From: RGIG7213 sp045545665
GTDB lineage: Bacteria; Bacillota; Clostridia; Oscillospirales; CAG-272
NCBI GenBank assembly: GCA_045545665.1
Contig: JAZQBL010000039.1
Span: 1-64,000, forward strand
Direction of reading: 5' to 3'
DNA length: 64,000 bases
Part shown: positions 41,841 to 50,880 of the stretch, piece by piece
Layout: the number at the start of each line of letters is the position of its first letter
How positions within the stretch are numbered: the stretch's first letter is position 1
Program-made: the position numbers and the translations under genes
The notes under the pieces: generated by a model
Database searches by the model: none
Seen by the model: the letters and a program-made list of their open reading frames with translations, nothing else
Told to the model about the DNA's origin: nothing

Positions 41841-44213
41841 ATGTATAACGTAATCAAACGTGACGGTAAGATCGTATCTTTTGATCTTGCGAAAATAAGT
41901 TCGGCAATAACCCAGGCATTTGAAGCTTGCAACAAGCAGTACAATGCAAATATTATAGATTTTCTTGCCCTCAAAGTAACGGCAGAATTTGAACCCAAAA
42001 TAGAAAACCAGGCAATATCGGTCGAAAACATCCAGGACAGCGTTGAGTCTGTGCTTATCAAAGCAGGATACGACGACGTAGCCAAAGCTTACATCATTTA
42101 CCGCCGTCAGAGAGAAAAAATACGTAATCTCACAGCGACGATGGTAGACTACAAGGCAATTATCGACAACTACCTTAACATAAACGACTGGAGAGTTAAA
42201 GAAAACTCAACAGTCACCTACTCCGTCGGAGGTCTTATTCTCAGCAACTCGGGTGCTGTAACGGCAAACTATTGGCTGTCTGAGATCTACGACGACGAAA
42301 TAGGAAATGCACACAGAAACGCCGACATTCACATTCACGACCTGTCGATGCTTACAGGTTACTGTGCAGGTGGGTCGCTCAAGCAGCTCATGCAGGAAGG
42401 TCTCGGCGGTGTTGCGGGCAAAATAACCTCTGCTCCCGCAAAGCACCTTGCAAGTCTTTGCAACCAGATGGTAAACTTTTTGGGAATTATGCAGAACGAA
42501 TGGGCGGGCGCACAGGCTTTCTCATCGTTTGATACATATCTTGCACCGTTTGTAAAGGTTGACAATCTTTCATACGGTCAGGTCAAAAAGTGCATCGAAT
42601 CGTTCATTTACGGTGTAAACACTCCCAGCCGTTGGGGTACGCAGTCTCCCTTTACAAACATAACGCTTGACTGGGTAGTACCGAACGACTTAGCAGAGCT
42701 TAACTGTATCATAGGCGGAAAAGAAGCCGACTTCAAGTACAAAGACTGTCAGAAGGAAATGGATATGGTAAACAAGGCCTTCATCGAAATAATGATCGAA
42801 GGTGATGCTAACGGCAGAGGCTTCCAGTATCCCATCCCCACGTATTCAATAACACGTGACTTTGACTGGTCCGATACGGAAAACAACCGTTTGCTCTTTG
42901 AAATGACGTCAAAATACGGTACACCTTATTTCTCAAACTACATCAACAGCGATATGGAACCGAGCGACGTAAGAAGTATGTGCTGCAGACTCCGTCTTGA
43001 TCTTCGCGAACTTCGCAAAAAGTCCGGCGGTTTCTTCGGAAGCGGTGAATCAACGGGTTCTGTCGGTGTCGTTACGATCAATATGCCCCGTATCGCTTAC
43101 CTTGCAGAAAACGAAGAGGACTTCTACAAGCGTCTTGACCGTCTTATGGATATTGCCGCACGTTCACTCAAAGTAAAACGTACGGTAATTACAAAGCTTC
43201 TTGATGCAGGTCTTTATCCTTACACAAAGAGATACCTCGGAACGTTCAACAATCACTTCTCGACCATCGGTCTTGTAGGTATGAACGAAGCGGGACTTAA
43301 CGCTAAATGGCTCAGAGCCGATCTTACGAACGAAAAGACACAGCAGTTTACAAAGGACGTTCTCAATCATATGAGAGAAAGGCTGTCCGATTATCAGGTA
43401 GAATACGGCGATCTTTACAACCTCGAAGCAACACCTGCAGAGTCTACGTCATTCCGTCTTGCAAAGCACGACCTCAAGCATTATCCCGATATCATCACAG
43501 CAGGAAATGCAGAAGGCAAAACACCTTACTACACAAACAGCTCTCACCTCCCTGTCGGATATACAGAGGATATATTCTCTGCTCTTGATGTTCAGGACGA
43601 GCTTCAGACACTTTACACGTCGGGTACCGTATTCCATGCGTTCTTAGGTGAAAAGCTTCCCGACTGGAAGGCGGCGGCTACTCTCATAAGAAAGATAGCG
43701 GAAAACTACAAGCTTCCCTACTACACACTTTCACCCACTTATTCCGTATGTAAAAACCACGGATATCTTGCAGGCGAACAGTTCGTATGCCCCGAATGCG
43801 GCGAAAAGACGGAAGTATACAGCCGTATAACAGGTTACTACCGTCCCGTTCAGAACTGGAACGACGGAAAGGCTCAGGAGTATAAGGACCGCAAGGTATA
43901 CGACATTGCAAACTCCAAGCTTACGCACGAAGGCGTTCTTTCCGAATCAATAAAGGAAAGCCGTGTTGAAAACACATCAAACGAAAACGACGGTGCATGG
44001 CTCTTCACAGCTGCAACGTGCCCCAACTGCAAGATAGCTTGCTCAATACTCGACAAAGCGGGATTTGCTTACGAAAAGCTTATCGCAACGGAAAACGTGG
44101 ATATGACGAACAAATACGGCGTAAAGCAGGCACCGACGCTTGTCGTGGTAAAAGACGGTACAGCTACAAAATATTCAGGCGTATCGGACATCAAAAAGAT
44201 GCTCAACGCATAA
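41841..44213 (+). CDS. nrdD: anaerobic ribonucleoside-triphosphate reductase with fused thioredoxin-like tail
   Basis: 790 residues. The N-terminal ATP-cone (1-90) starts MYNVIKRDGKIVSFD. The class III core follows, ending with zinc cysteines in CKNHGYLAG and CPECGEK and the glycyl-radical loop RITGYYRPVQNWNDGK. The last about 80 residues, after a short linker, form a thioredoxin/glutaredoxin-like domain with CPNC (AATCPNCKIACSILDKAG) and the cis-Pro segment QAPTLVVV. Free formate or thioredoxin is the usual reductant, so the fused CPNC domain may reduce the enzyme directly. trxB follows 14 bases later. Confidence 0.93.
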   Translation: MYNVIKRDGKIVSFDLAKISSAITQAFEACNKQYNANIIDFLALKVTAEFEPKIENQAISVENIQDSVESVLIKAGYDDVAKAYIIYRRQREKIRNLTATMVDYKAIIDNYLNINDWRVKENSTVTYSVGGLILSNSGAVTANYWLSEIYDDEIGNAHRNADIHIHDLSMLTGYCAGGSLKQLMQEGLGGVAGKITSAPAKHLASLCNQMVNFLGIMQNEWAGAQAFSSFDTYLAPFVKVDNLSYGQVKKCIESFIYGVNTPSRWGTQSPFTNITLDWVVPNDLAELNCIIGGKEADFKYKDCQKEMDMVNKAFIEIMIEGDANGRGFQYPIPTYSITRDFDWSDTENNRLLFEMTSKYGTPYFSNYINSDMEPSDVRSMCCRLRLDLRELRKKSGGFFGSGESTGSVGVVTINMPRIAYLAENEEDFYKRLDRLMDIAARSLKVKRTVITKLLDAGLYPYTKRYLGTFNNHFSTIGLVGMNEAGLNAKWLRADLTNEKTQQFTKDVLNHMRERLSDYQVEYGDLYNLEATPAESTSFRLAKHDLKHYPDIITAGNAEGKTPYYTNSSHLPVGYTEDIFSALDVQDELQTLYTSGTVFHAFLGEKLPDWKAAATLIRKIAENYKLPYYTLSPTYSVCKNHGYLAGEQFVCPECGEKTEVYSRITGYYRPVQNWNDGKAQEYKDRKVYDIANSKLTHEGVLSESIKESRVENTSNENDGAWLFTAATCPNCKIACSILDKAGFAYEKLIATENVDMTNKYGVKQAPTLVVVKDGTATKYSGVSDIKKMLNA

Positions 44214-44227
44214 CGGGAACTTAAAAT

Positions 44228-45136
44228 ATGTATGATATTATAGTGATCGGCGGCGGCCCTGCGGGGCTCGTCGCCGCCCTGTATGCTCGCAGGGCGAACA
44301 AAAGTGTACTTGTTATAGAAAAAGGCGGATTCGGCGGACAGATCGCCTATTCGCCAAAGGTTGAAAACATTCCCGGCTTTACGGAGATCACGGGAAATGA
44401 ATTTGCAGAAAAGCTCGTTGAGCAGGTTTTGGCTCAGGAAGCCGACGTGGAATGTGCCGAGGCACTCAGCATTACCGAACGCGACGGAATAAAGACCGTT
44501 ACAACGGATTCGGGCGATTTTTCAGCAAAAGCCGTTATCATTGCAACGGGTGCAAAGCATAGACTGTTGGGACTTGAAAACGAAGAAACACTTATCGGCG
44601 AGGGTATATCATTCTGTGCCGTGTGCGACGGTGCTTTCTACCAGGGCAAGACCGTTGCCGTAATAGGCGGCGGAAATTCCGCTTTGCAAGAGGCTATACT
44701 GCTTTCGGATCTTGCAGAAAAAGTGTACGTGATACAAAATCTTGACTTCCTCACAGGCGAAGAAAAGCTTGCAGAAAAGCTCAGAACGAAGGAAAACGTA
44801 CAGATAATTTTAGGCTCCGTCGTCGAAAAGCTCATCGGCGAAAAAGAACTCGAAGGAATAATTATAAAAGATACTGCGACGAATGAAAGCACGAGCCTTT
44901 CCCTTGACGGAATGTTCGTTGCTATCGGTCTTGTTCCGCAAAACAGCGCATTTAAAGATAACGTCTGCCTTGATGAACGCGGATACGTTATATCGGATGA
45001 AAGATGCACTACAAATACCGCAGGTATATTTACCGCAGGTGACTGCAGAACGAAGACGATACGTCAGGTAATAACAGCCGCATCGGACGGTGCAACAGCC
45101 GCACTTGCCGCTTGCGATTATATCGACAGCTTATAA
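44228..45136 (+). CDS. trxB: thioredoxin-disulfide reductase
   Basis: 302 residues of FAD/NADPH flavoenzyme. The FAD motif is VIGGGPAGLVAALYARRA, the redox motif CAVCDG (CxxC), the NADPH motif GGGNSALQEA and the C-terminal GDCRTKTIRQVITAASDG. It is 14 bases after nrdD, and is the likely electron donor for the fused thioredoxin-like domain. The length is normal. Confidence 0.93.
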   Translation: MYDIIVIGGGPAGLVAALYARRANKSVLVIEKGGFGGQIAYSPKVENIPGFTEITGNEFAEKLVEQVLAQEADVECAEALSITERDGIKTVTTDSGDFSAKAVIIATGAKHRLLGLENEETLIGEGISFCAVCDGAFYQGKTVAVIGGGNSALQEAILLSDLAEKVYVIQNLDFLTGEEKLAEKLRTKENVQIILGSVVEKLIGEKELEGIIIKDTATNESTSLSLDGMFVAIGLVPQNSAFKDNVCLDERGYVISDERCTTNTAGIFTAGDCRTKTIRQVITAASDGATAALAACDYIDSL

Positions 45137-45197
45137 ATAAAAAGCACAGAACTTTTTCTCTGTTGTTCTTAACGGAGAAATTGCAGGCACGAAAACT

Positions 45198-45225
45198 TCG
45201 GCAGAGAACTTGTTTTCTCTGCCGA
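45198..45225 (+). terminator. terminator after trxB
   Basis: An 11-bp perfect stem TCGGCAGAGAA/TTCTCTGCCGA (45198-45208 and 45215-45225) followed by TTTGTGTT. The downstream promoter (45210-45238) overlaps this hairpin. Confidence 0.7.
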
Positions 45226-45238
45226 TTTGTGTTATAAT
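45210..45238 (+). promoter_or_regulatory. promoter of the 149-residue hypothetical gene
   Basis: TTGTTT (45210-45215), 17 bases, TATAAT (45233-45238). The leader to 45382 has hairpins GGTATGGGC/GCCCTATGCC (45285-45306) and GCGTTGC/GCAACGC (45308-45323). The GTTGC arm could alternatively pair with GCAAC at 45274-45278. Confidence 0.55.
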
Positions 45239-45381
45239 AGAGATAATGAAAAATCCTCTCCCTTTGGATGCGTGCAACCTTAGGGGTATGGGCTTTGCCC
45301 TATGCCTGCGTTGCTTGCAACGCTGTAATACAAAGGAGAAACTTGCGATAAAATAGTTTTATAGTGAAGGAGATATGTGTA

Positions 45382-45831
45382 ATGAGCAGAAAAAAGCTTG
45401 AACCCTATTTGGAATTGCTGAACGGAAGTATACTCGATAATTTAACATTGGCTGCTCAGATGATGATGTTTTCATTTGGAAATATTGCTATTCATTCTCA
45501 ATGCTTTACAAGAATTATGCACAAAAATCGGATTTTGCTGACGACTTTGGATTATCAAAATTGGGATGAGGTAGATGATAAAAACAATGATGAATGGTAT
45601 AATTTATCTCTGCATAAAAATCTGATCATAAATAACAAGGTAATTAAAACAGAACTTACGAATAGCAACGATTTATTTATATGGTTGGAAAATGACATAC
45701 AGTTGCAAATATTTATTTCGAATGGATTTCCCCATTATGTAGAAGGTTGCGAACAATGGCGAATTTTTGAAAATGATAGAGAAAATATGCCGCACACGGT
45801 GATATATTCTAATTGCGTTCAAGAAGAATAA
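45382..45831 (+). CDS. hypothetical protein (149 residues)
   Basis: Starts MSRKKLEPYLELL after AAGGAG at a 9-base distance; an in-frame GTG six codons upstream is unlikely since it overlaps that site. The protein is soluble and rich in Asn/Asp, containing SQCFTRIMHKNRILLTTLDYQNW and FISNGFPHYVEGCEQWRIF. No family was recognised. It is AT-richer than its neighbours and stands alone behind its own promoter and terminator. Orphan immunity-like proteins look similar, but there is no toxin beside it. Confidence 0.55.
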   Translation: MSRKKLEPYLELLNGSILDNLTLAAQMMMFSFGNIAIHSQCFTRIMHKNRILLTTLDYQNWDEVDDKNNDEWYNLSLHKNLIINNKVIKTELTNSNDLFIWLENDIQLQIFISNGFPHYVEGCEQWRIFENDRENMPHTVIYSNCVQEE

Positions 45832-45838
45832 AATAATA

Positions 45839-45875
45839 TAGCCTCGACAGACCTTTTAAAAATCTGTCGGGGCTA
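45839..45875. terminator. bidirectional terminator between converging genes
   Basis: A 13-position stem TAGCCTCGACAGA/TCTGTCGGGGCTA (45839-45851 and 45863-45875). T-rich sequence follows on the plus strand and A/T-rich on the minus strand. It ends both the 149-residue gene and the leftward lipoprotein cluster. Confidence 0.75.
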
Positions 45876-45876
45876 C

Positions 45877-45972
45877 TTATTTGTTTACTACGGAGCAAAT
45901 ATTAGCAAACCCACGTATGATTTCTCCGCTAAGTATATCACCTTTTTTGTTCTGTGCTTTTAATTTTTTCAT
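45877..45972 (-). CDS. possible 31-residue small basic protein
   Basis: A frame MKKLKAQNKKGDILS...VVNK begins 1 base after the stop of the membrane protein gene and ends at the terminator. Position suggests translation by reinitiation. No family and no clear ribosome binding site of its own. Confidence 0.25.
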   Translation of the reverse strand: MKKLKAQNKKGDILSGEIIRGFANICSVVNK

Positions 45973-45973
45973 T

Positions 45974-46429
45974 TCATTCCGCTTTAAAAAGCAGGCGGTA
46001 AGATATGCTTTTTCCTTGCGCCCTCTTAATGGAAAACGATGCGATAAGTCCAAAGGCAAACAATAATATCAGAAATATAAACCCTGCCCCGCCGTCGTCG
46101 GCTAATTTTCCGTTAACTACCAAAAAAGCGGATCCAAAGCCTCTGTCCGAGCGTCTTACGGTGTTTATTATCATTGAACCGTACAGAAAAAGCGGTATCA
46201 CTGCTGCCGCAATAGGATCAACGTACCATTTAAAAAGGCTGAACCGCATAAGAAACGCAACGAGCACCGGTGTCATAAAAAACAGCGTAACGTACGTAGC
46301 GAATACCGCCGCACCGAGTCCTGCATCGGCAATATCCAGCATCAAGGACACCGTATAAAAGAACGCCATATATACGATCACCGTGAAAATATAATATAAA
46401 AACTGAAAGATAATAAGCTTCTTTTTCAT
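45974..46429 (-). CDS. small membrane protein of unknown function
   Basis: 151 residues with about four membrane segments: FLYYIFTVIVYMAFFYTVSL, AVFATYVTLFFMTPVLVAFL, DPIAAAVIPLFLYGSMI and AGFIFLILLFAFGLIASFSI. It starts 1 base after the lipoprotein gene and shares its operon with two lipoproteins and a two-component system. No family recognised. A role at the envelope is likely. Confidence 0.65.
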   Translation of the reverse strand: MKKKLIIFQFLYYIFTVIVYMAFFYTVSLMLDIADAGLGAAVFATYVTLFFMTPVLVAFLMRFSLFKWYVDPIAAAVIPLFLYGSMIINTVRRSDRGFGSAFLVVNGKLADDGGAGFIFLILLFAFGLIASFSIKRAQGKSISYRLLFKAE

Positions 46430-46430
46430 T

Positions 46431-47834
46431 TTATAACTCTCTTATTTCCGTTACGCTTATTTCCAAACGACTTAAGACGTTATTTTGGGCAGCATCATCA
46501 TAGCTGAAGCTTAATTTTATACATCTTTTTACAGTCGTATTTTTTCCGTCACCAGTCTTCACTTTATATGTTTCTGTGTAGATAAGTGAATACGGATATT
46601 CGTTTTCATTTGCTATTAAATTCTGAAATACGATACTGTCACGTCCGTTACCGTACAACGTCATATCGGTTTCGGAATTTTTGTCCGGGGAAAAACCTTC
46701 GTACGGATCTGTTTGTACCGCAAAAGTTTTAAATACTTTTTCAAGCGGATCGCCAAACTTTACACCGTACGGCGTATCAAGACCGTCGATCGGCACTTTG
46801 GTATACAAGCGGTTTGAATACTCTGCACTTTTTCCGTCCTCTGAGGCTTTGTAATCGTTATAAAACCCAAACAGATCATTCGTTGCCTGCCAGCCTCCGC
46901 CGTAAGGTCCGTCGTAGTGCATCCCCATCGCCCCCACTACGTTCGCACCGTTGTAGCTGTATTTTTCCACCTGCGCTATAAAATCGCCTTGTGAAAGTCC
47001 TGATCTGAAATTCAATTCATCAAGGTATGAGGAAAGATATTTTGATTCTTTATCGCCAAAGCTTACGCTTGTATCATCACCGTTTTCATCTGTTTTAGGA
47101 AAAGAAAGCGTGATCCGTTCAGAAAAGAACAGATGCTCGTGGTCAATACCGCAGCCTCCGTCAACAACGTCACCCGTATCATTTTCAGAAGTCGTCGGCG
47201 TTATCTTTTTTATAACTTCAGCAAAAAGGCAAAGATATCCGTCTTCTTTTTGCAGATAAAGAGCGAAACGGTTGTCATATCCTTCAACATCCTTTGTTAT
47301 CTTTCTTTCCGCTCGTGCTACAAGCTCATCGGTGATAAGAGGGATATAAAGTGCGTATCTTTCATCTATCGTTATCTTTTCACCGCAGTCGGGCAACGTA
47401 AGTATGTATTTTCCGTCAAGCTGTGATATACACGATGCTCTATTTTTACCGACGCTTATTGCTTTTATCTCACATTGAGGAGTCCACCCGCCGTCCGGAT
47501 AATCACTGTATTCCCAATACGATATTTCACCTTCAAAGTCAACTGTTACTATATCATTTTCATGAAGGTCTGTAAAATCAGACCATACGACACGGTAAAG
47601 TGTCCCTGCGCTATCGTAGGCATAAAAGCAGTACGGCTTTTCGTCTTTGTATTCAAATGCAACACAGCTTGGCATAGTTTGTGCTATTTTCAATATAAGC
47701 GGCAGATTTTTACCGCTTTCCTGTGTCGTACTGTCGTAACCATTTTGAGAATCATCCGAATTTGTATCGGTACATCCCGAAAGAGTTGAAATAATAAGTG
47801 CAAGCATCAATAATGAAACAAGTAATTTTTTCAT
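46431..47834 (-). CDS. lipoprotein of unknown function
   Basis: 467 residues. The signal peptide ends in the lipobox STLSGC at residue 21, giving an outer-face lipoprotein. The mature part has an OB-like beta region (VTVDFEGEISYWEYSD) and a C-terminal part with PIDGLDTPYGVKFGDPLEKVF. No known family. It lies 15 bases after the previous lipoprotein gene and directly before the small membrane protein. Confidence 0.75.
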   Translation of the reverse strand: MKKLLVSLLMLALIISTLSGCTDTNSDDSQNGYDSTTQESGKNLPLILKIAQTMPSCVAFEYKDEKPYCFYAYDSAGTLYRVVWSDFTDLHENDIVTVDFEGEISYWEYSDYPDGGWTPQCEIKAISVGKNRASCISQLDGKYILTLPDCGEKITIDERYALYIPLITDELVARAERKITKDVEGYDNRFALYLQKEDGYLCLFAEVIKKITPTTSENDTGDVVDGGCGIDHEHLFFSERITLSFPKTDENGDDTSVSFGDKESKYLSSYLDELNFRSGLSQGDFIAQVEKYSYNGANVVGAMGMHYDGPYGGGWQATNDLFGFYNDYKASEDGKSAEYSNRLYTKVPIDGLDTPYGVKFGDPLEKVFKTFAVQTDPYEGFSPDKNSETDMTLYGNGRDSIVFQNLIANENEYPYSLIYTETYKVKTGDGKNTTVKRCIKLSFSYDDAAQNNVLSRLEISVTEIREL

Positions 47835-47849
47835 AGGACTCCTCCTTTA

Positions 47850-49433
47850 TTATTTTTTATCGGCTATATAATATACGCTGAAAACATCAAGTGCTCTTAT
47901 CTTTATATACCCTTTTTCAAGTGCTTCCTTCACCGTCATTGAAGTGCCGTCGGCAAAGGTTACTATGACGTATTTGCTTTTTACTGACGGAAAGTAGTAC
48001 ACCTTTTCATCATCTTCAAAGAATTTTTCCATCGCCGTATCCGTCGGGATATTGTTTTCTCTCGCCATATCTCTTATATTGGCAATCGGTTTTTCGTAAT
48101 ACGGAACGTACAGCTCATCCCTTGCGTATCGGAATTTTTGTCCGTCTTCTATATCAAACGAACCTGAAGGCGGATTTGAATCCTTTCTTGAATATACCCA
48201 CTCCGCCCCGTTATAGTGGAAGACGTAGCTGCAAAGTTCCTCCGGTTCTGCATTTTCAACGTACAGCTTTAAAACACCGCCGTCTTCTTCATATTTTCCT
48301 GTAAGTGCAAACGACTGTGAGGATGAAAGTGACATCATGAAAGTGCCCAGGTATTCGTTAAGAGCGAAATAATTTCCGAATTTGTCACCGTCGATTTCAC
48401 CTGAAACATACATGCTCCAGCCTGTCGGCATCATATTTTTAAGCTCGTACGTCGGGAAAATTGACGTACTTTGAAGCGTTTCGGGGTCTACCATATAAAG
48501 ATTATATAAGACCGTACTTATACGTGAATCTCTCAATATTCCGTTTTCGTGATAGCAAACGAGCATAGGGGCTTCAAGCACTTCAGGTACGTATCCGCTT
48601 GCATCGACGTAGTCTGATGAAAACGCACCGCGCGCACGTATCATTTTACCCCATTCGCTTACGAGATGGTCTTTATTTTCCTTTCCTGACACATCCGTAC
48701 CGTTAAAGGATAAAAGCTGCATGATTCCGAGCTTTACGGCACCCGTTTCCGTTTCACGCGGATCTATGGAAGCGTTTCCGTCATAGTCAAATTCGTATTC
48801 ATCTGTATATACTATCGTTCCCTTACCCGGAAGGAATGCTTCCGTAACGGTTTCAAAGCCCGCATCGTGCATATAGATACGGTAATATATTATTGAAAAG
48901 ATATCCTCTATCATTTTTTCGTATTGCTGATATCCTTTATCAAGTGAAGGAAATTCGGAAAAATCTCCGTGATACGGACGTATCGTTTCCGCATTTGTGC
49001 TTAAATAAAGATTATGGCTGATACCGTCGCACACGGCGTTTGTCAGTTTTATCTCTTCATACGTAAAATACAGATTGATAGAATCGTTTATCAAAAACAG
49101 TACTTCATCATACGTAAGCGGTGTGCGGACACCTTTTTCACGCAATGACTTCAACACTGCGTACTGTTCTTCCGAAAATACCGTGGCTGTATTTTCATTT
49201 GTGTGAATATAGATGCCGAATTTTTCTTGCAGTTCTTTTTGCGGAAGTATTCCTTCACCGAATACACCGTCGCTTTCTGAATCGTTATCGGTAACGTTTT
49301 CCATCACGTCAAGATCATACTGTTTTGCACCTTTATCATTCGATGATATGGCATACATACAGCCTGTAAGTACAAGAGATGATAAAATAAGCAGTGATGT
49401 AACGATCATAAAAAATTTTTTGTTCCCTTTCAT
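47850..49433 (-). CDS. lipoprotein of unknown function
   Basis: 527 residues. The lipobox VLTGC is at residue 25, after a hydrophobic stretch (MIVTSLLILSSLVLTGC). The mature part is Glu/Asp and Tyr rich, with LNEYLGTFMMSLSSSQSFAL. The C-terminal 100 residues hold KYVIVTFADGTSMTVKEALEKG. Unknown family. It begins 91 bases after the histidine kinase gene, with AAAGGG before the ATG. Its product may be sensed or controlled by the neighbouring two-component system. Confidence 0.75.
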   Translation of the reverse strand: MKGNKKFFMIVTSLLILSSLVLTGCMYAISSNDKGAKQYDLDVMENVTDNDSESDGVFGEGILPQKELQEKFGIYIHTNENTATVFSEEQYAVLKSLREKGVRTPLTYDEVLFLINDSINLYFTYEEIKLTNAVCDGISHNLYLSTNAETIRPYHGDFSEFPSLDKGYQQYEKMIEDIFSIIYYRIYMHDAGFETVTEAFLPGKGTIVYTDEYEFDYDGNASIDPRETETGAVKLGIMQLLSFNGTDVSGKENKDHLVSEWGKMIRARGAFSSDYVDASGYVPEVLEAPMLVCYHENGILRDSRISTVLYNLYMVDPETLQSTSIFPTYELKNMMPTGWSMYVSGEIDGDKFGNYFALNEYLGTFMMSLSSSQSFALTGKYEEDGGVLKLYVENAEPEELCSYVFHYNGAEWVYSRKDSNPPSGSFDIEDGQKFRYARDELYVPYYEKPIANIRDMARENNIPTDTAMEKFFEDDEKVYYFPSVKSKYVIVTFADGTSMTVKEALEKGYIKIRALDVFSVYYIADKK

Positions 49434-49524
49434 ATTATACTACACCCTTTCTTTTTTTGCAAGCTTTTCCGTTTGCATCTGCATTGTACCTGCTGTGTTT
49501 TGCCAAAACGTCTTTGAGTTATTG

Positions 49525-50880
49525 TCAAGTTGTAAAAGTGACAGATATTTCGCATCCTTTGCCGAGTTCCGATTCAAAGAGCATTTCTGCCCCGTGCACG
49601 TCTATTATCTGTTTACAAAGTGCAAGTCCGAGTCCTGCACCGCCGTCCGCTCTCGAACGTGATTTATCCGTACGGTAAAACGGCTCTGTTATATGTGAAA
49701 GCTGTTCGGCACTCATTCCCTTTCCGTTATCTTTTATGATAACACGGGAATCTTTGCAAGACACTTTCACTTCGCCGTTTGTATTACACGCTTTTATTGC
49801 GTTTTCAATAAGGTTGTAAAACAGCATTGACAAAAGCGTTTCATTTCCTGCAACGACCAAGTCTGTCACCTCGCACGTTATCTCAACACCTGTTTTTTCA
49901 GCCTTGAAGTGTAATTTTTCACAAACGTCTTTTAAAACATTTGAAACGGCAATATCCGTTTTTTCCGTTTTATTTTCACGAATAAACGCTCCGTCAAGGA
50001 GTATTTCCGATATTTTTTGCAAGCGGTCCGCTTCCGATATGATATATCTTGCCGCAACGGCTTTGCGTTCATCCGTGATATTTGCTTTTTCTATGTATTC
50101 TGCATATCCGTGAATACTTGTAAGAGGTGTGCGAAGCTCGTGCGCCATATCGTCAACAAGCATTTGTTTACGCTGTGCTTCCTTTTCAAGTGTTTGCATC
50201 TGCTCGTTAATTTTGGAAAGCATTGAATTGAAGCTTCTCGCAAGCAGGGTAAATTCGTCATTTCCCTTTTCTTCGACCGTTACGGAAAAATCTCCGTTTT
50301 CTATATTTTCCGTTGCTTCTTTCAGCTTTTCAAGCGGATATGACAGTTTTTTCAAGATAAAATATAGGCACAGCGCAAGTATCAAAGATACAGCGGCGGC
50401 TGTCAGTACGTACGTTAGCATAAACGATCTGAATTCAGAGTCGAGATTTTCCACGTTTTTGGCAAATATCATATCGTATCTGCCGTCACATATTTCAGAC
50501 GATATTATGATATGGCGTTTGCCGTCGATATCCGCATGTTTTAAAGTGTTTTTCTCTATATCGTATTCGGTTTTAAAATTTGAATATACGATATTTTTAT
50601 TTTCTTCAAATGCAAGATACAAGCCTTTTGATGCGTAATGAGTACCGAATGACTGCATCAGAAGCGATGGATTACCGTATACGTTACTGTCGATCATATC
50701 CTCGTAATCACGTTCAAATGACATCGCAACGTAATACTGTTCTGCACTTGCGGTATCTTCCGCTGTTTCGACGTTCTTGTTGTACGTGTACACGGTGAGG
50801 GAAAGAACGCCTGCATTAAGACATATCAAAAACAGTATCAAAGTAAAAATATACGTTTTTTGCCAAAATCTCATTTTCAT
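49525..50880 (-). CDS. sensor histidine kinase with HAMP domain
   Basis: 451 residues. Two membrane segments (about 7-30 and 150-172) flank an extracytoplasmic sensor region. A HAMP domain (about 173-226), the HisKA box (MAHELRTPLTSIHGYAEYI, phosphoacceptor His) and a HATPase (NLIENAIKA, DNGKGM, GGAGLGLALCKQI) follow. It overlaps the response regulator gene by 4 bases. Ligand unknown. Confidence 0.92.
   Translation of the reverse strand: MKMRFWQKTYIFTLILFLICLNAGVLSLTVYTYNKNVETAEDTASAEQYYVAMSFERDYEDMIDSNVYGNPSLLMQSFGTHYASKGLYLAFEENKNIVYSNFKTEYDIEKNTLKHADIDGKRHIIISSEICDGRYDMIFAKNVENLDSEFRSFMLTYVLTAAAVSLILALCLYFILKKLSYPLEKLKEATENIENGDFSVTVEEKGNDEFTLLARSFNSMLSKINEQMQTLEKEAQRKQMLVDDMAHELRTPLTSIHGYAEYIEKANITDERKAVAARYIISEADRLQKISEILLDGAFIRENKTEKTDIAVSNVLKDVCEKLHFKAEKTGVEITCEVTDLVVAGNETLLSMLFYNLIENAIKACNTNGEVKVSCKDSRVIIKDNGKGMSAEQLSHITEPFYRTDKSRSRADGGAGLGLALCKQIIDVHGAEMLFESELGKGCEISVTFTT

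Noticed and set aside
49434..49462. TTGCAA and TATAAT next to the ATG of the lipoprotein gene (49433)
   Set aside because: The -10 abuts the start codon, so the transcript would start inside the gene. The separate ribosome binding site AAAGGG argues for a read-through transcript from the two-component genes. I treat the match as chance.
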